From the NCBI GenBank assembly GCA_024275915.1, contig JAJRYG010000068.1, positions 1-64,000 on the forward strand: a stretch of DNA of 64,000 bases. Reading direction: 5' to 3'. Of the stretch, positions 45,466 through 54,922 are shown piece after piece; the stretch's first letter is position 1; each line of letters begins with the position of its first letter. This stretch comes from Gammaproteobacteria bacterium. Lineage in GTDB: Bacteria > Pseudomonadota > Gammaproteobacteria > UBA6429 > Thiohalophilaceae. The translations under genes were made by a program, and so were the position numbers. The notes under the pieces are model-generated. The model was given only the letters and a program-made list of their open reading frames with translations. It had not been told where the DNA came from and searched no databases.

Positions 45466-47700
45466 ATGACAGCTGACAAGACATATCCATTCATTGGTTT
45501 ACTGTTGCTCGGTGTGCTTGGTTTGAGCGCGTGTGGGGGTAGCAATGATGCTAAACCACCAGCCACGGTAACTCCTCCGGTGACCCCTCCTTCGGTCACG
45601 CCGGTCAGTGGTCTGGACAGTCGGCCGGCCAATCCGGACTGTGTGGCACCGGATGTGATGGCAGCGGTGGGTACCAGCATCACTCTCGAACGCTACTTTC
45701 CCAACCTGACGTTCAACCGGCCACTGGTCTTCATCCAGGCACCCGGGAATACCTCGCGCTGGTATGTGGTCGAACAGGCAGGGGTGGTCAAGGTCTTCGC
45801 CAATGATCAGGCCACCGGCACAGCCACTGACTTCATCGATATCCGCAGCTGGGTCAATTCCGGTGGCGAGAAGGGCCTGCTGGGCATGGCCTTCCATCCC
45901 GACTTTCAGAACAACGGTTACGTCTATCTGTCCTACACGGCAGGTAATCTCGAATCCCGCATCTCCCGCTTTACCAGCCCGGATGGCGGACAGAGTCTGG
46001 ATCCGGCCAGTGAAGTGATTATTCTGAGCGTCACTCAACCCTATGGTAACCACAATGGCGGTCACATTGCCTTCGGGCCTGACGGTTATCTCTATATCGG
46101 TCTGGGGGATGGTGGCAGCGGGGGAGATCCCGCTGGCAATGGCCAGAATACCAAAACCCTGCTGGGTGCCATGCTGCGCATCGATGTGAATGTTTCCGCA
46201 ACCGACTGGAGCGCGGGAATCCGCTACTCTATTCCTTCCAGCAATCCATTTGCTTCCAGTGCAAGCTGTGCTGCCGAAGGCTGCCCGGAAATCTATGCCT
46301 GGGGGTTGCGCAATCCCTGGCGCTGGAGTTTCGATTCGGGCACGGGCGATCTGTGGCTGGCCGATGTAGGGCAGAACCAGTGGGAAGAAGTGGACCTCAT
46401 CGAGCTGGGGGGCAACTACGGCTGGAATATCCGCGAAGGAGCCCATTGTTACGGCGGGGGGGCGTGCATCACCATTGCACTGAACGAACCGGTGGCGGAA
46501 TATGATCATTCCAATGGCGACTTTTCAATCACCGGCGGTTATGTCTACCGGGGCAGCGCCAGTCCGGGCCTGCTGGGCAAGTACCTGTTCGGTGACTTTG
46601 GCAGTGGCCGGATCTGGAGTCTGGACTACTACAATGATCCTGCCGCCGCGGCTGTCGAGTTGATCGATACTACCTATAACATCAGCTCGTTTGCCCAGGG
46701 GCACGATGGTGAACTGTATGTCCTCAGTTACTATTCGGGTGAAATCTTCCACATCGTCGAGTCAAGCACCTCAGGTGGCAGCACCATGCCGTCCAGCATC
46801 AAGGACACGGGTTGCGTGGACAAGGCCGATCCCAAAAAGCCCGCTGCCGGCCTTGTTCCCTATGACATCAATGCACCATTCTGGACCGATGGCGCCACCA
46901 AGGCGCGTTATCTGGCCCTCCCCGACAATACCACCATCAGCATTGATGCCAATGGGGACTGGGAGTTTCCGGCCGGCACCGTGTTGATGAAGAATTTTCG
47001 TCTCGCGGGCAAGCTGATTGAGACCCGTTTTCTCATGCGCCATCCCGATGGCAGCTGGAACGGCTACAGTTATGAATGGAACGATGCACAAACCGACGCC
47101 AGCCTGGTGACGGCGGGCAAGAGCAAGGACATCGCCGGGCAGAGCTGGCTGTATCCCGGCAGTACTCAGTGCATGCGCTGCCACACGGCCGTGGCCAAAT
47201 TTGCCGTGGGTCCGGAAACGGCACAGCTAAACCGGGATTTCCTCTACCCTTCGACCGGCCGCACCGCCAACCAGCTGTACACCTTCGAGCAGATTGGCCT
47301 GTTCAGTGCAGGCCTGTCCGGCGCCCCGGACAGCCTGCCGGCCCTGGCCAATCCCTACGACAGCACGGCCGATCTCGATGACCGGGCCCGCAGCTGGTTG
47401 CACAGCAATTGTGCTTATTGCCATGTCAGTGGTGGGCCGACTCCGGCAGCCATGGATCTGCATTATGCCACCCCCATGAGCGGCATGAACATCTGCAACA
47501 CCAGTCCATTGCATGGAGGCCTGGGCCTGACCGATCCCCGTCTGCTTGCACCTGCAGAGCCTGCCCGCTCGGTGATAAGTGCGCGGATCAGGCTGCGTGA
47601 TGTCAACGGCATGCCGCCGCTGGGCAGCAGCCTCATCGACAGCAGTGGTACGGCGATGGTGGACAGCTGGATCAATGGCCTGGATGGCAGCTGTCTTTGA
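45466..47700 (+). CDS. Lipoprotein fusing PQQ-type sugar dehydrogenase to a diheme cytochrome c
   Basis: 744 residues. Lipobox GLSAC with lipid Cys23, then a Pro/Thr-rich linker. Residues about 75-435 are the soluble glucose/sorbosone dehydrogenase beta-propeller: GEKGLLGMAFHPDFQNNGY, NHNGGHIAFGPDGYLYIGL, YAWGLRNPWRWSFD, ITGGYVYRG. From about 445 a second domain starts (APFWTDGATKARYLALPD), resembling SO2930-type diheme proteins, with heme sites C569-MRC-H573 and C649-AYC-H653. Electrons from PQQ could pass directly to the built-in hemes. Substrate unknown. Confidence 0.85.
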   Translation: MTADKTYPFIGLLLLGVLGLSACGGSNDAKPPATVTPPVTPPSVTPVSGLDSRPANPDCVAPDVMAAVGTSITLERYFPNLTFNRPLVFIQAPGNTSRWYVVEQAGVVKVFANDQATGTATDFIDIRSWVNSGGEKGLLGMAFHPDFQNNGYVYLSYTAGNLESRISRFTSPDGGQSLDPASEVIILSVTQPYGNHNGGHIAFGPDGYLYIGLGDGGSGGDPAGNGQNTKTLLGAMLRIDVNVSATDWSAGIRYSIPSSNPFASSASCAAEGCPEIYAWGLRNPWRWSFDSGTGDLWLADVGQNQWEEVDLIELGGNYGWNIREGAHCYGGGACITIALNEPVAEYDHSNGDFSITGGYVYRGSASPGLLGKYLFGDFGSGRIWSLDYYNDPAAAAVELIDTTYNISSFAQGHDGELYVLSYYSGEIFHIVESSTSGGSTMPSSIKDTGCVDKADPKKPAAGLVPYDINAPFWTDGATKARYLALPDNTTISIDANGDWEFPAGTVLMKNFRLAGKLIETRFLMRHPDGSWNGYSYEWNDAQTDASLVTAGKSKDIAGQSWLYPGSTQCMRCHTAVAKFAVGPETAQLNRDFLYPSTGRTANQLYTFEQIGLFSAGLSGAPDSLPALANPYDSTADLDDRARSWLHSNCAYCHVSGGPTPAAMDLHYATPMSGMNICNTSPLHGGLGLTDPRLLAPAEPARSVISARIRLRDVNGMPPLGSSLIDSSGTAMVDSWINGLDGSCL

Positions 47701-47789
47701 CAAGGTGACGAGGGAACGGGAGAAAAGGGCGGTTAGTTTAACCGTGGCTTAAAGGCCTCGGTTCGTGTCTTTCATCCAGGTGTAGTTAG

Positions 47790-47824
47790 CAGGCTGTTGA
47801 AAAACGCCATTGTTCGACAGCCTG
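47790..47824. repeat. 35-nt imperfect palindrome, free-standing copy
   Basis: CAGGCTGTTGAAAAACGCC followed by ATTGTTCGACAGCCTG. Same palindrome as in repeats B and C but here without the DUF559-derived part, so it can exist by itself. Confidence 0.7.
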
Positions 47825-47860
47825 TGTGAGGGAACGGTAAACCGCGTTTGTCGTTCCCGG

Positions 47861-47892
47861 GTTGAAAAAGGCCAGGGAAGGGCTTTTTCAAC
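47861..47892. terminator. Bidirectional terminator-like hairpin
   Basis: GTTGAAAAAGGCC and GGGCTTTTTCAAC form a 13-bp stem with one mismatch and a 6-base loop. It lies six bases past the stop of the minus-strand gene ending at 47899 and faces the PQQ-fusion gene from the other side. Confidence 0.6.
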
Positions 47893-47898
47893 ATCCTG

Positions 47899-48249
47899 TT
47901 AGCGCTGGAATTTTTTCACTTCATCCATAGGATCGGAGTCATCGAACTTGTCTGACGGCCGGAACACCTTGCAGGCACCTTCCGGTCTGGCTTTACAGTC
48001 GTTATCGCCATCGACATTCCTGATGGTGTTGCTGGCCCACAATGAGGCAATGGCCCAGAGTATGATGCCGAGCATGAGAGTGCCACTGCTGATGCCCTCC
48101 TGCCCCGTTGGTCCACCGAAGAACGCATAGATCAGACTGACGACGCCTGCTATCCAGAAAACACCAATGGGCGCCGCGCAGCAGCCGGCGCATCCATAAC
48201 GGCAGACTGCCAGTGGCGGGACTGTCAGAGCCTGAATCATTCGTTTCAC
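47899..48249 (-). CDS. Small cysteine-rich inner membrane protein, unknown function
   Basis: About 116 residues. Starts VKRMIQALTVPPLAVCRYGC, with a tight cysteine group (CRYGCAGCC), then two membrane helices (APIGVFWIAGVVSLIYAFFG and LMLGIILWAIASLWASN) and a short acidic tail. The GTG is chosen because AGGAG lies six bases ahead of it; the ATG nine bases in is too far from the site. The cysteines could bind metal or a cluster. I do not recognise a named family. Confidence 0.7.
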   Translation of the reverse strand: MKRMIQALTVPPLAVCRYGCAGCCAAPIGVFWIAGVVSLIYAFFGGPTGQEGISSGTLMLGIILWAIASLWASNTIRNVDGDNDCKARPEGACKVFRPSDKFDDSDPMDEVKKFQR

Positions 48250-48429
48250 ATTCCTCTCCTTAGCTTTCGTTTTGATCCGTATTGTTGTTTTTTTGTCTTC
48301 AACTCCAGTGAGTTTTGACCTTATGTTGACCCAGGTCAACGAAAGTTAAATTGATATGTCAATCAAAAAAATGATGTCGGTATAATAAGCTTAAATATAT
48401 CGTGGGCACTGGAGAGGATATGGAGGGTG

Positions 48430-48705
48430 TCAGCGTCCCGCTTCTCGCTGAAGCAGAAAATCCAGCACATTGCTGCTGCGTGCAGGGCCACTATGCGGGG
48501 CAAGGTGCAGAACACTCACGCTGGCGGGAGGAGGATCCTGAAGGACTTCACTGGCAGCTTCAATGGAAAGGATCTGCAGACAGTCAGAAAAAGGCTGCAG
48601 ACCCGACTGGCAGGCGACTTCCTGCAGACCGTCGAGAGCGTCTCGCATGGTCATTTCCAGCGATTTGGGGCTGTGCAGCGGGTGCAGGGGTTGTGGGCGA
48701 TTCAT
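48430..48705 (-). CDS. Hypothetical protein, 91 residues
   Basis: Codon use (CTG, CAG, GAA, GCC rich) is like that of its neighbours and an AAGGA lies just before the ATG, so it may be real. It has no signal peptide, helix or motif that I know (MTMRDALDGLQEVACQ, CLQILSIEAASEVLQD). Overlapping plus-strand frames look worse. Confidence 0.4.
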   Translation of the reverse strand: MNRPQPLHPLHSPKSLEMTMRDALDGLQEVACQSGLQPFSDCLQILSIEAASEVLQDPPPASVSVLHLAPHSGPARSSNVLDFLLQREAGR

Positions 48706-48855
48706 GGGTCCTTGGTGGCTCGATTCAGATGGTGGTTACCTTTGAGCCATAGCGGACGTAAATTGCCAAATTGTAGGGCAGGGTGGCAAATTCCCGCCTC
48801 CCTGCCATTCGAACCTCTGTCAGCGGTCACTTCGTGAGAAACGCAACCCCCTGCA

Positions 48856-49659
48856 TCAGCGCTTCAGGCTGGCGGGCACATGGGGCTGGATGGTCTGCAG
48901 CATGGCCTTGAAGACACGGGGATTGGCCGTGACCACGTGGCCGGTTTCCAGATGGTCCGGCTTGCCGGTGATACCGCTGACCAGGCCACCGGCTTCTTCG
49001 ATGATCAGCACACCGGCGGCGATGTCCCAGAGGTTCAGATCCAGCTCCCAGAAGCCGTCCAGCCGTCCGGCAGCCACATAGGCCAGATCCAGGGCAGCCG
49101 AGCCGGCGCGGCGGATGCCGGCGGTGCCGGGGATCAGAGCCTTCATCATCTCGAAGTAGTCATCCATCCACTTCTGCTGGGATTCGCGGAAGGGGATGCC
49201 GGTGCCCAGCAGGGCACCTTCCAGACTCTTGCGGTTGGTGACGCGCAGGCGCCGACCATTGAGCTGGGCACCACCGCCACGGCTGGCGGTGAACAGCTCG
49301 TCACGCATGGGATCATAGATGACGGCCTGATCCAGGCGGCCCTTGTGCATCAGGGCAATGGAAACGGCAAACTGGGGAAAACCGTAAAGGAAATTGGTGG
49401 TGCCATCCAGCGGATCGATGATCCACTGGTAATCACTGTCCCCCGAGGCACCGCTTTCTTCGGCCAGAATGGCATGATCGGGATAGGCCTTTTTCAGCGT
49501 GTAGATGATTTCCTGTTCGGCTTTCTGGTCGACTTCACTGACATAGTCATTGGGGGCCTTGTTGGTGATGGCCAGAGTGTCCACACGGGTGGCGTTACGA
49601 GCAATGATGTTGCCAGCCTGACGGGCAGCACGAATGGCGATATTCAGCATCGGGTGCAC
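48856..49659 (-). CDS. suhB: Inositol-1-monophosphatase SuhB
   Basis: 267 residues. ILAEESGASGD, WIIDPLDGTTNFLYGFPQFA and LWDIAAGVLIIEEAGG provide the metal-binding acidic residues. SuhB also takes part in rRNA antitermination with the Nus factors. The GTG start gives (M)HPMLNIAIRAARQAGN, as in E. coli SuhB, and follows GAAGGAA. Confidence 0.96.
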   Translation of the reverse strand: MHPMLNIAIRAARQAGNIIARNATRVDTLAITNKAPNDYVSEVDQKAEQEIIYTLKKAYPDHAILAEESGASGDSDYQWIIDPLDGTTNFLYGFPQFAVSIALMHKGRLDQAVIYDPMRDELFTASRGGGAQLNGRRLRVTNRKSLEGALLGTGIPFRESQQKWMDDYFEMMKALIPGTAGIRRAGSAALDLAYVAAGRLDGFWELDLNLWDIAAGVLIIEEAGGLVSGITGKPDHLETGHVVTANPRVFKAMLQTIQPHVPASLKR

Positions 49660-49719
49660 GGGGGGTTCCTTCTTCGGTTGTAAAAAGAGCAATGGCGAAA
49701 GCCATGAATGGAGGCTAGT

Positions 49720-49983
49720 TTAACAGCCCCTCGGCCAGTCGTCATTCCTCTTTCGTATCATCGGCCTGGAAAGGGGCCATTTTTTCGCGCCGGCTTCGGC
49801 CTTGTTGGCGACTTCTTCGGCCTGCAGCACCCAGCCACCGCCCATGGTCTTGTACATGTTGACCAGTGACAGGTAGACAGTAACAGGGCAAGAAAAAGAC
49901 CCGGCAAGGGAGAAAGCAAGGTCATCGAGAAGCGTCGAGGCGATGATGGTGTATTGACAAGTGGCATGGCAGGTTACCTTCAT
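49720..49983 (-). pseudogene. Remnant of an RND-efflux outer membrane factor (NodT/TolC type)
   Basis: The 3' part reads YLSLVNMYKTMGGGWVLQAE, the usual C-terminal LVALYKALGGGW stretch of NodT-type channels, then shifts frame (MAPFQADDTKEE ends in another frame). The 5' part in another frame reads MTLLSPLPGLFLALLLS, a signal-peptide-like start. It looks like the two ends of a gene of about 1.4 kb joined after a large internal deletion near 49875. Confidence 0.55.
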
Positions 49984-50185
49984 ACTACAAGGATGTTATT
50001 TTTATCAATGACTGCGCGCGCACCAGACATACGGGGGCAATGATGATCAGGAAATGCCGGAGCTGAGTCAACCTGTTCTGTCCCGGCCTGCGGCAGGTAT
50101 GAGAGGGTTCGTGCCGGTGCCCTGGGCAACATTAATTTTCCTGCCACCTTATGCCTCAGCGTGTTTATGACATAGAATCGGTGCC

Positions 50186-50953
50186 ATGATGACAATCGGA
50201 CTCGAAAATCTGCGCGTGGTGCTGGTCAATACTTCCCATCCCGGCAACATCGGTGCCGTGGCGCGTGCCATGAAGAACATGGGCCTGAGCCAGCTCTACC
50301 TGGTGCAACCCCTGAAATTCCCCCATGCCGAGGCCAGTTCGCGGGCCGCCGGTGCCGATGATCTGCTGGCCAGCGCCGTGGTGGTCGACAGCCTCGACGA
50401 GGCCATCGCCGACTGTCAGCTGGTGGCCGGCGCCAGTGCCCGCTCGCGCACCATCAGCTGGCCCACCCTGGCGCCCCGCGAGTGCGCCGAGCAGATGATC
50501 GACGCGGCAAGGACGGGCAAGGTGGCGCTGGTCATGGGCCGCGAGCGCACCGGACTGAGCAATGCCGAACTGGAAAAATGCCATTACCTGGTGCACATTC
50601 CCGCCAATTCCGACTACAGCTCCCTGAACGTGGCCGCCGCCACCCAGGTGCTCACCTACGAACTGCGTGTCGCGGCCCTGGCACGGGCGGGAGAAGCCAC
50701 GAAGACCTGGAAGAGCGATCACCCCTTCGCCACCGCCGGGGAGCTGGAACAACTCTATGCCCATTTCGAAACGGCACTGACCGAACTGGGTTTTCTCGAC
50801 CCCGACAATCCCAAGCAGCTCATGCGCCGCCTGCGCCGCCTGTTCGGCCGCGCCCATCTGGATCGCATCGAAGTCAATATACTGAGGGGTATCCTCACCA
50901 CCGCGCAGAAAGGGGGCAAGGGGCCCCGTAATAAAGTGACGAGGGACGAGTGA
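50186..50953 (+). CDS. trmJ: tRNA (cytidine/uridine-2'-O-)-methyltransferase TrmJ
   Basis: 255 residues of the SPOUT superfamily. VVLVNTSHPGNIGAVARAMK at the start, LVMGRERTGLSNAEL and HIPANSDYSSLNVAAATQVL form the trefoil-knot SAM site. TrmJ methylates position 32 in tRNA anticodon loops. The suhB/trmJ/cysE/iscR neighbourhood is standard. The Asn in SLN and the following NVA are as expected. Confidence 0.95.
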   Translation: MMTIGLENLRVVLVNTSHPGNIGAVARAMKNMGLSQLYLVQPLKFPHAEASSRAAGADDLLASAVVVDSLDEAIADCQLVAGASARSRTISWPTLAPRECAEQMIDAARTGKVALVMGRERTGLSNAELEKCHYLVHIPANSDYSSLNVAAATQVLTYELRVAALARAGEATKTWKSDHPFATAGELEQLYAHFETALTELGFLDPDNPKQLMRRLRRLFGRAHLDRIEVNILRGILTTAQKGGKGPRNKVTRDE

Positions 50954-51302
50954 CGAGGAGCACCGGCGTCTCGCCGGCAACAGCCCCGGAGCCTGGATGG
51001 AGCGCCGTGCAACCCGGAGATGCCGGTGCCGGAGAACCCGGAGATGCCGGTGCCGGAGAACCCGGATTTTGTTGTGTTCAAAGGGGCTACCGGCTCACCA
51101 CGACCCGGCGGGGAGCAGGGGAGGCGCAATAAAATGACGAGGAAAGAGGAACGCCGGCTTCGCCGGGGCAGCCCATGACCTCGTCGCCGGCAGGATGCCG
51201 GCGCTCCGCCAGCTGGAATCTTGTATCTTTTCCCTTGTATCTGTCTTTGGTTGACACAATTACTCAGGCAGCATCTAATGTGCGCCCCTGAGAGACAGAA
51301 TC
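50954..51302. repeat. trmJ-cysE gap with tandem and dispersed repeats
   Basis: 349 bases. A 24-bp unit starting AACCCGGAGATGCCGG occurs twice in tandem at about 51008-51055 with a partial third. On either side are ACGAGGGACGAG and CGCCGGC-type words, and at 51221-51249 two CTTGTATCT words (the gene-end repeat in minus sense). No gene is credible. Confidence 0.65.
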
Positions 51303-52136
51303 ATGTTTGAACGAATCAGAGAAGACATCGACTGCGTATTCGATCGCGACCCGGCGGCCAGAAACCGTTTTGAGGTGCTGACCGCCTATCCGGGTGTGCA
51401 TGCCATGCTGTTTCATCGCATGAACCACTGGCTGTGGCTGCACGGCCTCAAGTGGCTGGCACGGCTGCAGGCCCATGTGGCCCGCTGGTTCACGGGCATC
51501 GAGATCCATCCCGGCGCCACTATTGGCCGCCGCTTCTTCATCGATCACGGCATGGGTGTGGTCATTGGTGAAACCGCCGAAATCGGGGATGACTGTACCC
51601 TTTATCATGGTGTCACCCTGGGTGGCACCTCCTGGAAGCAGGGCAAGCGCCATCCCACCCTGGGTAACAATGTGGTGGTCGGGGCGGGCGCCAAGGTGCT
51701 CGGCCCCCTGCAACTGGGTAACAATGTTCGGGTTGGCTCCAATGCGGTGGTGGTCAAGGATGTACCAGAAGGGGCCACCGTGGTGGGCATTCCCGGACGC
51801 ATCGTTGCCGGGCACAAGGAACCGGTCAGCGAGGACGACAAGCGCCGCAAGGAATTTGCCAAAAAGATTGGCTTCGATGCCTACGGCACCAGCCAGGACA
51901 TGCCCGATCCGGTAGCGAACGCCGTCAACTGCATGCTGGACCACATTCACGCCATGGATCAGCAGATGCAGAATATGTGCAAGTCATTGAAAACACTGGG
52001 AATGGAGCTGGATGTAGTGGAAATGCCGGATCTGGGTGTCTGCGATATCAGCGGCAATCAGGAGCAGGAAAAGCTGGATTCACCGCAGGAAACCACCCAG
52101 TGCGAAACTGCCGAGAAGGAAAATTCGGAGAAGTAA
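51303..52136 (+). CDS. cysE: Serine O-acetyltransferase
   Basis: 277 residues. Helical N-terminal domain, then the hexapeptide beta-helix: [57 protein letters not shown]. Makes O-acetylserine for cysteine, the sulfur source used by IscS downstream. The C-terminus carries an extra acidic, glutamine-rich tail of 50 or so residues ([14 protein letters not shown]), longer than many. Confidence 0.95.
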   Translation: MFERIREDIDCVFDRDPAARNRFEVLTAYPGVHAMLFHRMNHWLWLHGLKWLARLQAHVARWFTGIEIHPGATIGRRFFIDHGMGVVIGETAEIGDDCTLYHGVTLGGTSWKQGKRHPTLGNNVVVGAGAKVLGPLQLGNNVRVGSNAVVVKDVPEGATVVGIPGRIVAGHKEPVSEDDKRRKEFAKKIGFDAYGTSQDMPDPVANAVNCMLDHIHAMDQQMQNMCKSLKTLGMELDVVEMPDLGVCDISGNQEQEKLDSPQETTQCETAEKENSEK

Positions 52137-52177
52137 CTGATCCGTGTCAGAAATTTGTGCGGATAGTGAGATAATAC

Positions 52178-52206
52178 TTGACCAAAAAGCTAGGTTTTGC
52201 TATTTT
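52178..52206 (+). promoter_or_regulatory. isc operon promoter with IscR-type half site
   Basis: TTGACC at 52178-52183, a 17-base spacer, and TATTTT at 52201-52206. ATACTTGACC overlapping the -35 matches the left half of the type 1 IscR motif (ATASYYGACT); the right half is weaker. Consistent with IscR repressing its own operon when it holds a 2Fe-2S cluster. Confidence 0.6.
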
Positions 52207-52254
52207 GTTTGCTATTCGAATTTCACAGATTACTAATGTTGGGCGGATTTTGCA

Positions 52255-52764
52255 ATGAGACTGACAACTAAAGGTCGTTACGCGGTAACTGCCATGCTTG
52301 ACCTGGCACTTCACTATGAAGAAGGTCCCATCACACTGGCCGATATTTCACAACGCCAGGGTATTTCCCTTTCCTACCTGGAGCAGCTTTTTTCCAAGTT
52401 GCGCAAGCAGGGTCTGGTCGATAGCACCCGGGGTCCCGGTGGTGGATACCGACTGAGCCGTGCTGCGGCCGATATCGCCGTGGCCGACGTGATCACCGCG
52501 GTAGACGAAAAGGTCGAGACCACCCGTTGTGGCGGCCTGTCCAACTGTCAGGACGATCAGGAATGTCTGACCCATGAACTGTGGACCGAGCTGAGTCACC
52601 AGATTCATCAATTTCTCATGGGCATCAGCCTGGGGCAACTGGTTGACCGCGAAGGTGTACAGGAAGTGGCGGCCAGACAGGAGCGGGTACAGGTCGAACT
52701 GAACGAGCCGCAGCCGGCCACCGCAATCGAAACCAAAACAGAAACCGCCAACGTCCAGGGTTGA
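52255..52764 (+). CDS. iscR: Fe-S cluster regulator IscR
   Basis: 169 residues, Rrf2 family. Winged-helix N-terminus ([20 protein letters not shown]), [13 protein letters not shown] wing, and the cluster ligands C92, C98, C104 and H107 at the same positions as in E. coli. Represses the isc operon when it carries the cluster. Its C-terminal tail after 140 is Glu/Thr-rich and variable. Confidence 0.97.
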   Translation: MRLTTKGRYAVTAMLDLALHYEEGPITLADISQRQGISLSYLEQLFSKLRKQGLVDSTRGPGGGYRLSRAAADIAVADVITAVDEKVETTRCGGLSNCQDDQECLTHELWTELSHQIHQFLMGISLGQLVDREGVQEVAARQERVQVELNEPQPATAIETKTETANVQG

Positions 52765-52874
52765 ACAACCTGCGGACGTATCAGTGCGACCGGGACGGTC
52801 GTGATAATTTCAGAACATGATGAAGATACCGGTGGCACAGGACGTTCCCGGTACGCAGAAATGATGGTGAAAGA

Positions 52875-54089
52875 ATGAAGACTCCTGTTTATTTTGATTA
52901 TTCCGCAACGACACCGGTCGATCCCCGGGTCGCCAGGAAGCTGTGCGACTGTCTGACCATGGAGGGTAACTTTGGCAATCCGGCATCCAAGTCCCATCCA
53001 TTCGGCTGGAAGGCCGAAGAAGCGGTGGAACAGGCACGCAAGGATGTTGCCGATCTGATCAATGCCAACCCCAAGGAAATCGTCTTTACATCCGGTGCAA
53101 CAGAATCGGACAATCTCGCCATCAAGGGTGTGGCCCATTTCTATCACAAGAAGGGCAAGCACATCATCACCTGCAAGACCGAACACAAGGCAGTACTCGA
53201 TACCTGCCGCCAGCTGGAACGGGAAGGCTACGAAGTCACCTACCTCGACGTACAGAGCAACGGTCTGCTCGATCTGGAGGTACTGAAGAATGCCATGCGT
53301 GATGACACCATTCTGGTTTCCATCATGCACGTCAACAACGAAATCGGCGTCATCCAGGACATCAAGGCCATTGGCGAGCTGACCCGTGAACGCAAGATCC
53401 TGTTCCATGTGGATGCCGCACAGAGTGCCGGCAAGGTGCCCATTGACATCGAGGATCTGAAAGTGGATCTGATGTCATTCTCGGCCCACAAGATCTATGG
53501 CCCCAAGGGCATTGGTGCCCTGTACGTGCGCCGCAAGCCCCGTGTCCGTCTGGAAGCACAGATGCACGGTGGTGGCCATGAACGCGGCATGCGTTCCGGC
53601 ACCCTGGCTACTCACCAGATCGTCGGCATGGGTGAAGCCTTCCGCCTGGCAAAAGAAGAAATGGCCAGTGACAACGAACGTATCCGCATGCTGCGGGATC
53701 GCCTGCTCGAAGGCTTGAAAGACATTGAGGAAACCTATATCAACGGTGATCTGGAACAGCGTATTCCGCACAATCTGAATATCAGTTTCAACTTCGTCGA
53801 AGGCGAGTCACTGATGATGGCCCTGAAGGGACTGGCAGTTTCTTCCGGTTCGGCCTGTACTTCATCGAGCCTGGAGCCATCCTATGTACTGCGTGCACTG
53901 GGGCGCAACGATGAACTGGCGCACAGTTCCATCCGTTTCTCCATAGGTCGTTTTACCACCGAAGAAGAAATCGACTACGCCATCGAAGAGATTCACAAGA
54001 ACATCGGCAAGCTGCGCGAGCTTTCACCCTTGTGGGAAATGTACAACGATGGCATCGATCTGGAATCCATCGAATGGGCCGCACACTGA
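52875..54089 (+). CDS. iscS: Cysteine desulfurase IscS
   Basis: 404 residues. PLP lysine in [16 protein letters not shown], and the mobile-loop catalytic Cys in [19 protein letters not shown]. Supplies sulfur from cysteine to Isc[15 protein letters not shown] is the usual N-terminus. Follows iscR after 110 bases. Confidence 0.98.
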   Translation: MKTPVYFDYSATTPVDPRVARKLCDCLTMEGNFGNPASKSHPFGWKAEEAVEQARKDVADLINANPKEIVFTSGATESDNLAIKGVAHFYHKKGKHIITCKTEHKAVLDTCRQLEREGYEVTYLDVQSNGLLDLEVLKNAMRDDTILVSIMHVNNEIGVIQDIKAIGELTRERKILFHVDAAQSAGKVPIDIEDLKVDLMSFSAHKIYGPKGIGALYVRRKPRVRLEAQMHGGGHERGMRSGTLATHQIVGMGEAFRLAKEEMASDNERIRMLRDRLLEGLKDIEETYINGDLEQRIPHNLNISFNFVEGESLMMALKGLAVSSGSACTSSSLEPSYVLRALGRNDELAHSSIRFSIGRFTTEEEIDYAIEEIHKNIGKLRELSPLWEMYNDGIDLESIEWAAH

Positions 54090-54170
54090 GTTTGAAAAGG
54101 GCAATGCCAACCCGCATTGCCGACAGGCTGTTGTAATTTAATATCAGGAACATCAACGAGGTAAACGATC

Positions 54171-54554
54171 ATGGCATACAGTGACAAAGTGATTGATCAT
54201 TATGAAAATCCACGTAACGTCGGCGCCTTCAGCAAGGAAGACGAAAACGTTGGTACCGGCATGGTCGGCGCCCCGGCCTGTGGTGACGTCATGCGTCTGC
54301 AGATCAAGGTCAACGACGAAGGTGTGATTGAAGATGCCAAGTTCAAGACCTATGGTTGTGGTTCTGCCATAGCATCCAGCTCACTGCTGACCGAATGGGT
54401 CAAGGGCAAATCACTGGACGAAGCGGCATCCATCAAGAACACCGAGATCGCCGAAGAGCTGGAACTGCCACCGGTGAAGATTCACTGTTCGGTTCTGGCA
54501 GAAGACGCCATCAAGGCCGCCATTTCCGACTACAAGGATAAAAAAGGCAAGTAA
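54171..54554 (+). CDS. iscU: Fe-S scaffold protein IscU
   Basis: 127 residues. Three cluster cysteines in [22 protein letters not shown] and [10 protein letters not shown], and the HscA recognition motif LPPVK just before the last. Assembles 2Fe-2S clusters from IscS sulfur. Confidence 0.98.
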   Translation: MAYSDKVIDHYENPRNVGAFSKEDENVGTGMVGAPACGDVMRLQIKVNDEGVIEDAKFKTYGCGSAIASSSLLTEWVKGKSLDEAASIKNTEIAEELELPPVKIHCSVLAEDAIKAAISDYKDKKGK

Positions 54555-54580
54555 TTGCCTTTGGTCGCGGAGTTAACAGT

Positions 54581-54904
54581 ATGGCGATAACACTTACAGA
54601 TGCAGCGGCCCAACGGGTCAAGGCCTTTCTGGACAACCGAGGCAAGGGCGAAGGTCTGCGCCTTGGCGTCAAGACCACTGGCTGTTCGGGCATGGCCTAT
54701 GTGCTTGAATTTGTCGACAAGGTCGAGGACGAAGACAAGGTCTTCGAATCCAATGGTGTGAAGATCATCATCGACCCGAAAAGCTTTCTCTATCTGGATG
54801 GCACCGAGCTGGACTATGGCAAGGAAGGCCTGAACGAAGGATTCAAGTTCAACAATCCAAATGTCAAGGACACCTGTGGCTGCGGCGAAAGTTTTACCGT
54901 CTAG
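54581..54904 (+). CDS. iscA: Fe-S assembly protein IscA
   Basis: 107 residues, A-type carrier. Conserved cysteines in [13 protein letters not shown] and the C-terminal CGCGESFTV. Takes clusters on to 4Fe-4S targets. 26 bases after iscU. Confidence 0.97.
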   Translation: MAITLTDAAAQRVKAFLDNRGKGEGLRLGVKTTGCSGMAYVLEFVDKVEDEDKVFESNGVKIIIDPKSFLYLDGTELDYGKEGLNEGFKFNNPNVKDTCGCGESFTV

Positions 54905-54922
54905 TCCCGGTTGTCGTCAGCC

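Noticed and set aside
51008-51068. CRISPR-like repeat
   Set aside because: Only 2.4 units, directly adjoining with no spacers, and no cas genes anywhere in the window.
54082-54140. CAGGCTGTTG at the iscS-iscU gap as another copy of the 35-nt palindrome
   Set aside because: Only ten bases match and there is no second arm.
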